A DNA stretch of 25,094 nucleotides from Hydnum rufescens UP504. Its lineage: Eukaryota > Basidiomycota > Agaricomycetes > Cantharellales > Hydnaceae. The notes beneath the pieces are model-generated. The model saw nothing but the letters and a program-made list of their open reading frames with translations. It was not told where the DNA came from and did not search any database. Positions 20,368 through 25,094 of this stretch are shown here, in pieces. The position numbers and the translations under genes are program-made. Within the stretch, counting starts at the first letter, position 1. Each line of letters starts with the position of its first letter. Location: the NCBI GenBank assembly GCA_014904985.1, contig MU129204.1:10914-36007 (forward strand). Direction: 5' to 3'.

Positions 20368-20773
20368 GTGCCAGAATAAGGTCCAGGACCTCGAAGAGAA
20401 CAGTTAGTGATGTTCCAGACGAAAACCCTCAAATCTTTCACTGGCACTCACACTTAAAAGTTTCCGTCCAGGTGCAGTCCTATTCCCTATTATGGGTGTG
20501 GAGCACACGGGCTTGAACGACCTTTCGTACCCAGTCGCCAGTGTCAAGACTATCGGCTTTATTGGCTAATATGCGTTTCATTCGGTTGCTGAGACTTATC
20601 TTGGGCGTGCACTAATTATTTGGAGCTGAACGGGCGCTCAAAGAATTTGAATACACTATGCACTGAATGAGGTCGACTTCTCTCACACCGCCTCGCATCG
20701 CCTCGCACTGCCTCGCACTATCTTGCATCGCCTCGCAATCCCCTCCCTCCCTCTCTCAAGCGCACCACATCCC
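20368..20773 (+). promoter_or_regulatory. Conserved upstream region of gene C with an expanded decamer repeat
   Basis: Collinear with 12565-12907. Gene C differs by about five tandem copies of a GCCTCGCAYY-type decamer at about 20689-20745, where gene B has a single CACCGCCTTGCGG. A pyrimidine-rich leader (CCCCTCCCTCCCTCTCTC) precedes the ATG. The repeat expansion falls in the likely 5' leader or core promoter. Confidence 0.45.
20686..20745 (+). repeat. Tandem decamer repeat in the gene C leader
   Basis: Units read CGCCTCGCAT, CGCCTCGCAC, TGCCTCGCAC, TATCTTGCAT, CGCCTCGCAA. The equivalent position in gene B has no tandem copies. Confidence 0.85.
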
Positions 20774-20935
20774 ATGCCATCCAGAAGACTCTTTTCACGC
20801 AGAAGACCTAGCGTCCAGTTATCACTACCCCCACCCAACGACTCCCCTCCTAACACAGCATCCACCTCCACCACTCGACCTACTATCGCAACCGCGCCTC
20901 AGCCAGTATACCCAGATTACCTCAACGACACCACC

Positions 20936-20951
20936 GGCCGAGGATGGGATG
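20936..20951 (+). repeat. Left 16-bp target duplication of the LINE insertion in gene C
   Basis: GGCCGAGGATGGGATG occurs here and at 22634-22649. Removing one copy and the sequence between restores the exon reading through TGRGWDATLV, in line with gene B. Confidence 0.88.
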
Positions 20952-21232
20952 ATGACGATGATGAATATCTCGATATTTTACCTGCAACTACCGGCTGCTC
21001 CCGAAGGGCGCCAAGGGCAGGGGACCGAAGGTCCAGGGATTGTATATACACAGTATAGGTAAGATAAGAGCCGTGTCCATAACCGCAGACCTCGAACACC
21101 TTCATTCTGAGGTACCACGTCCAATATCGTCTGAGAGTCTGCATTTGTCTCGTGTCTGCTTTCCCTTCGTCTTCATGGACATATCATAGATTGAGTGAGG
21201 CTTTTGTATGCGGGGAGAGCGTGGACAGCTAG

Positions 21233-22290
21233 CTAGGTATCGGGAGGAGGGCGCTGGCGCCGGACCTCTGCATTTTCTGACAGTTTTCGTTTCCTCTCTG
21301 CATGGGGTGGGGTCCACACCTGGTCATTGATCTCGATTCCGTTCTCTGGTGCAGGCTGATGGGGTGCTTGGTTGTTGTTGTACTGAGTGGAAGCACTCTT
21401 CGGGTCCCTCTTGGGGGCGCGCTCTTCATATCGAGATGTCTTGCAAGGTTCACCAAGGACGAAAATGGTGTGAGTGTCAAAGAAGCGTCGTGCTTCCGGT
21501 TCGTGCGTGAATGTAAAGACCAATGAGGCGGAGTTGCTTTGGGGGATCTTGTCTGCAGCTATCAGCCATCGTGTAGGGAGTGGGCGTATGAAACTGGGGA
21601 ATTCAGTGACATTCATTGCAATCTCGTCTTCGACTTCAGTTGGGGTGATCTGAGTTCCATCCCCCTGCCTCAACGGGACGTGGTCGAGTTTCACTCGAAA
21701 GTATTGGCTGTCAGGCGTCCTTGAGCCTTTTCCACCAGCGGGAATATGGCTTTAGCAATAAGGGTCGCATAGGGTTGTAGATCATTGGCTGAGCAAGGGG
21801 GGCGGGCAATGGCAATGGGGTTACCAGCCATCGAGTATAGCACAGACATCACGGTAATGTTGTTTGGGGCATGTGCCTCACGGAGGCTGCGATTGATGCT
21901 GATAACTGCGTCATTGGCGGTCAATCGCTTGTCGGCCGGGATTGGTGCGAGACTTGGATATTGAGGCGACCTGGGTGGTTTCGGCATGTTGGCTTTGAGG
22001 GGGCGGGCGGGCGGGAAAGAGCTTTTTGGCTGGGCCTGTCGGGGTTATGGGTTTCGGACATTCGGAATGCCTCCATGCGCTGGGGCAGAGGGAGTGGGAA
22101 TGTTGTCGTGGTGCATGTGTGTTCGAGTGTGTTGACTGGCTTTCGGGGTGGGCGGAGGTTGATTTTCATGAACTCAGCATTCGTTTTCGTCAGTTCGGCA
22201 TTTGTTTTTGTAAGCTCAGCATTCGTTTTTGTGAGCACAGCGTTCGTTTCGGGTGAGCACAGCGTTCGTTTCGGTGAGGGCAGCAAGGAT
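21233..22290 (-). pseudogene. LINE ORF1 (gag-like RNA-binding protein) remnant
   Basis: Read from 22290 leftward: heptad repeats TNAELTK (21-bp tandem units), a proline-rich linker, then LTANDAVISINRSLREA, NPIAIARPPCSANDLQPYA and, in a further frame from 21694, VKLDHVPLRQ, PTRWLIAADKIP, SLVFTFTHEPEARRF and TIFVLGEPCKTSRYEE. The order coiled coil, a KGNxI-like strand, a DRVPxR-like strand, W...DK, S.V..F....A..L and F.FG..C.. matches ORF1 of Tad-like fungal LINEs, which binds element RNA. The C-terminal zinc knuckles are missing; sequence ends in a basic tail (ERKRKLSENAEVRRQR). Two frame changes (about 22230 and 21990/21692) break it. Confidence 0.6.
22172..22278 (-). repeat. 21-bp tandem repeats encoding ORF1 heptads
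   Basis: Five consecutive units (plus-strand form CTCAGCATTCGTTTTTGTGAG). One unit is 22 bp through an extra G in GGG, which shifts the frame. Confidence 0.8.
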
Positions 22291-22649
22291 GCACGAGGTC
22301 GTCATGTGTTCACCTTCATGAGGTGGAGTGCAGATCTGACGTGTTTGCTTACGGTAGTTGGGGTGAGCGTCGATAACAAGCTTGTGTATGTTCCATATTT
22401 GAGCAGTGGAAATTCATCCAGTGGAAGACGCGCCAATCTTGTGGATGAGGCTGTACACTTCAGCGAGGTACATTGATGGGTCAGAGGGATCAGTCTCCGG
22501 GTCGTGTGTGGGGACGACGTTCTTGCTTGTAAAGGGGTCGGCATAATTGCTGATGATACGGACGTGAAAGGTCGCGTAGTCACTGTCTGTCCCAAGGTTT
22601 TGCCTGGACGGAGCGTGGGTGACCCTACGGTTGGGCCGAGGATGGGATG

Positions 22650-23267
22650 CCACTCTCGTTATATCTTCGATTCTCCGTGATATCCCAGCTCTTCCACCCG
22701 CACTTTGTGATCCGTTCACTCAAGTTTTCGATGTCGTATCAGAGGTAATCGAAGCGGTTAAAACCATGCGGGATGGAAGAGATGGATGCGCGCAGCTCAT
22801 GGTTCGGGTCACAAGGTTTCTCGAGACCTTGGTGGACAGGTTGAAGGGGAAGAACATCGATGATACGAAAATCGCTTCAAGTTTACGTATTTAAGACGGT
22901 ATGCTTTCCAATGTCGTCTGCACATCTCTATGGTGAAATATATCTCTTTCGGCTATAGCAACTTAATGGCAATCCACGCTGACGCAAGACAATGGTCCCG
23001 TTTAAATCTTGTGAAGCACTATCTCCAGCGGGACAAAATTATGAATGCGATAGCGATACATGGAGAGAATCTGACAGATTGCTTGCACACATTCCAAGTG
23101 AGTGTGTTTTCGATATGTGCATCCACACTTCATGCCAGCGAGCTGACGTAACCATAAAGATTGTCACATTGATGACCGCCCCCAGCCCTTCGGATAGAAT
23201 AGAGAGGATTGCGTTTCCAGGCCCACCTGTCTCTGCAAGACCGCTGGCAGCGTCTGAAAACACTGTC
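22650..23267 (+). other. Four-helix-bundle-like region of gene C
   Basis: The better-preserved copy for exon 2: the frame from 22959 to 23097 is intact through RQWSRLNLVKHYLQRDKI and HGENLTDCLHTFQ, whereas gene B has lost a base there. Exon 1 in turn is intact in gene B and shifted here. Together the two copies show that the ancestor had one continuous frame. Confidence 0.55.
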
Positions 23268-23934
23268 GTGAGTGATTCGTGGCGGCGGACAGCTACTGTA
23301 TTGGATGGTAACAGGACCATCTTTAGGGATCGATTGTTACAGCGGGACTGCACGACTTCTTCGAGAGTCATGCAGTGTTTGAGCATATCGGCGCGGCTTT
23401 GCAAGGACGACGGGAGGAGACGGGGTTACGGGCAGCCTCGACACCAGTGGGCCCAAGGTAATTACCATCCTTGATTTAATGTACCAATCAGAGATTGATG
23501 AAGACGAAACAGATATGCAGAGATGACTGGACCTCGAACTGGCTACGACCGCGGTGTTTCATACCTCAGAAGTCAGATTTGGGAGCTCATGGTGGAAGTC
23601 GGCTGTGTCTTGCCACATATATCGGCCCGCACGGATATCGAAGGGCGGCTTGTGCAATGGGGAAGTTACCAGCAGCCGACTGGAGACCCGAGGCGCCAAC
23701 TTCGTGATACAGTTATGGCGACATTACAGCTCCAGAACGAGCTACAGGATGTCGGGGAGATCGAATTCGATTTGGCTATGCTGGCAGAAAAAATGGATGA
23801 TCTGTCCACGAATTTGGACGATCTGGGTCTTTCGGATGAGGCGTTTGAGGTACAGGCTACGGTAGTGGTACTATACCGCGCCGGAGGGGACAAATCATAT
23901 CTTTCTGTCGCTCTTGTTGGCCCCTCTATTCGTT

Positions 23935-25094
23935 TTTCGAAATTGGGCCGTCATGAAGCGGCCCTCAGGGCAAGTGAGGCCTTGAGCATTCGCCATCCAC
24001 TGGCCGCAGATCAACCCGAGGTATTCCGCTCAAATCTCGCACATTCTCTTCACAACCTCTCCATTTGTCTTTCGAAATTCGGCTGCGCTGAAGAGGCCCT
24101 CAAGGCAGATGAGGAGGCCTTGAGCATTCGTCGCTCATTAGCCGCAAATCAACCCGGAGTATTCCTCCCAGATCTTGCTCGCTCTCTTAGCAACCTCTCT
24201 GTTGATCTTTCGCAATTTGGCCGGGATGAAGAGGCCCTCAAGGCAAATGAGGAGGCCTTGAGCATCTATCGCTTGCTAGCCGCAGATCAACCTGAGTATT
24301 CGCCAGCTCGCTCACTTTGTTAGCTTCGAATGGCAGTGAGAGGCCTCAAGGCAATGAGAGCTGACATTATCGCCTAGCCAGATCACCCGAAGTATTCCGC
24401 CAGATCTTGCTCTTCTCTTAACAACCTCTCCGTTGATCTTTCGAAATTGGCCGACGATGAAGAGGCCTCAAGGCAAATGAGGAGGCCTTGAGCATTCGTC
24501 GCTCATTAGCTGCAGATCAACCCGGAGTATTCCTCCCCAGATCTCGCTGCATTCTCTTAACAACCTCTCCGTTGATCTTTCAAAATTTGGCCGCAATGTG
24601 GAAGAGGCCCTCAAGGCAAATGAGGAGGCCTTGAGCATTCGTCGCTCATAGCTGCAGATCAACCCAGAGTATTCCTCCCAGATCTTGCTTGCTCTCTTAG
24701 CAACCTCTCCAATTGTCTTTCGAAATTTGACCGGGATGAAGAGGCCTCAAGGCAAATGAGGAGGCCTTGAGCATTCGTCGCTCATTAGCTGCAGATCAAC
24801 CCAGAGTATTCCTCCCAGATCTTGCTTGCTCTCTTAGCAACCTCTCCAATTGTCTTTCAAAATTTGGCCGGGATGAAGAGGCCCTCAAGGCAAATGAGGA
24901 GGCCTTGAGCATTCATCGCTCATTAGCTGCAGATCAACCCAGAGTATTCCTCCCAGATCTTGCCCTCTGTCTTAGCATCCTCTCCGTTGATCTTTCAAAA
25001 TTTGGCCAGGATGAAGAGGCCCTCAAGGCAATGAGGAGGCCTTGAGCATTTGTCGCTCATTAGCTGCAGATCACCCAGAGTATTCCTCCCAGAT
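23935..25094 (+). repeat. TPR array of gene C, 138-bp repeat
   Basis: About nine units of 46 codons start near 23955, 24090, 24228, 24340, 24459, 24603, 24739, 24877 and 25014 and continue past the window end. The consensus is EEALKANEEALSIRRSLAAD followed by QPEVFLPDLARSLSNLSVDL and SKFGRD. The first three units are in frame to 24290. The fourth is badly deleted. Later units shift frame at one-base losses such as GAGGCCTCAAGG for GAGGCCCTCAAGG. Units differ by only a few bases, so the array has been homogenised recently or is hard to assemble. Confidence 0.85.

Larger units (their letters stand above)
20952..22633 (-). mobile_element. Internally deleted LINE (ORF1 plus 3' UTR only) inserted in gene C exon 1
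   Basis: A 1682-bp insertion in reverse orientation, absent from gene B and flanked by the 16-bp duplication. Its 3' end (left side) reads, on the minus strand, GTAGTTGCAGGTAAAATATCGAGATATTCATCATCGTCATC, nearly the same 3' tail as the fragment at 19596-20366, so both belong to one LINE family. The body encodes a coiled-coil plus an RRM-like gag region typical of LINE ORF1. There is no endonuclease or reverse transcriptase: ORF1 is followed within 300 bp by the 3' tail. Variable-length target duplications and a simple-repeat tail fit LINE retrotransposition. Confidence 0.75.
20774..25094 (+). pseudogene. Gene C: HeLo/MLKL-like helical N-terminal domain plus TPR array, disrupted and running off the window
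   Basis: Start at ATG 20774 (MPSRRL), paralogous to gene B. Inferred exons: 20774-20951 continuing, after a LINE insertion, at 22650-22898; then 22959-23097, 23160-23267, 23327-23457, and 23513 onward. Introns are 55-62 bp and four sit at the same places as in gene B. The helical domain (LVISSILRDIPALPP, GCAQLMVRVTRFLETLVD, HYLQRDKIMNAIAI, ENLTDCLHTFQ) resembles the MLKL/HeLo-like bundle. The exon from 23513 runs open to 24323 through a helical linker (LQLQNELQDVGEIEFDLAML) into TPRs. TPR-tailed relatives in fungi are generally signalling scaffolds or receptors. Defects: one T lost near 22890 gives an early stop (gene B has TTTTAAG), the LINE, and TPR frameshifts from 24290 on. No NB-ARC or NACHT domain lies between. 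Confidence 0.68.

Noticed and set aside
22172..22278. CRISPR-like or regulatory tandem array
   Set aside because: Units are contiguous 21-mers without spacers and encode coiled-coil heptads of a LINE protein.
21871..22476. 201-codon plus-strand open frame with VFVSSAF repeats
   Set aside because: Antisense shadow of the LINE ORF1 heptad repeats; the minus strand carries the recognisable family pattern.
23930..25094. NB-ARC or NACHT domain between the helical region and the TPRs of gene C
   Set aside because: Looked for P-loop (GxxxxGKT) and Walker B patterns in the exon from 23513; none present, so it is not a classical NLR.

Overview
The window looks like an accessory, repeat-rich stretch of a filamentous basidiomycete genome, most likely an agaricomycete. 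I infer this from introns of 54-65 bp with GT..AG ends, a 46-residue TPR repeat of the agaricomycete type, a fungal tyrosine-kinase-like kinase domain with an HGDIKP loop, and Tad-like LINE remnants. I see no rRNA, tRNA, CRISPR array or bacterial operon.

Layout. (1) 1-775: a frameshifted TPR array, probably the tail of a gene that begins left of the window. (2) About 1996-5340: scrambled gene fragments on the minus strand. Two are pieces of mitochondrial NADPH-adrenodoxin/ferredoxin reductase (FDXR/ARH1-like); one of them is joined to a piece of an M3 (thimet/saccharolysin-type) oligopeptidase. A third reductase scrap lies at 9535-9650 on the plus strand. (3) About 6545-10370 (unit A), 10405-16842 (unit B) and 17810-25094 (unit C): three large related units in the same orientation, built from dispersed blocks that I call R1, R2 and R3. 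In B and C these blocks lead into the same promoter and the same multi-exon gene start.

Gene B (12908-16842) and gene C (20774 to beyond 25094) share an N-terminal all-helical region that resembles the four-helix-bundle (HeLo-like/MLKL N-terminal) cell-death domains. After a sharp breakpoint (about 13995 in B, 23585 in C) B continues into a protein kinase domain and C into a TPR array. One duplicated front end thus carries two different downstream modules. The B architecture recalls animal and plant MLKL proteins. A role in programmed cell death or allorecognition is inference from architecture only.

Both genes are damaged. B carries a 982-bp MITE with 255-bp terminal inverted repeats and TA target duplications, plus frameshifts. 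C carries an ORF1-only LINE insertion flanked by a 16-bp target duplication, plus frameshifts. A related LINE 3' end sits upstream of gene C. Many disruptions are single-base losses in homopolymers and there is a 25-N gap beside a poly-T/GT tract. Assembly error therefore competes with real decay as the cause of several frameshifts.
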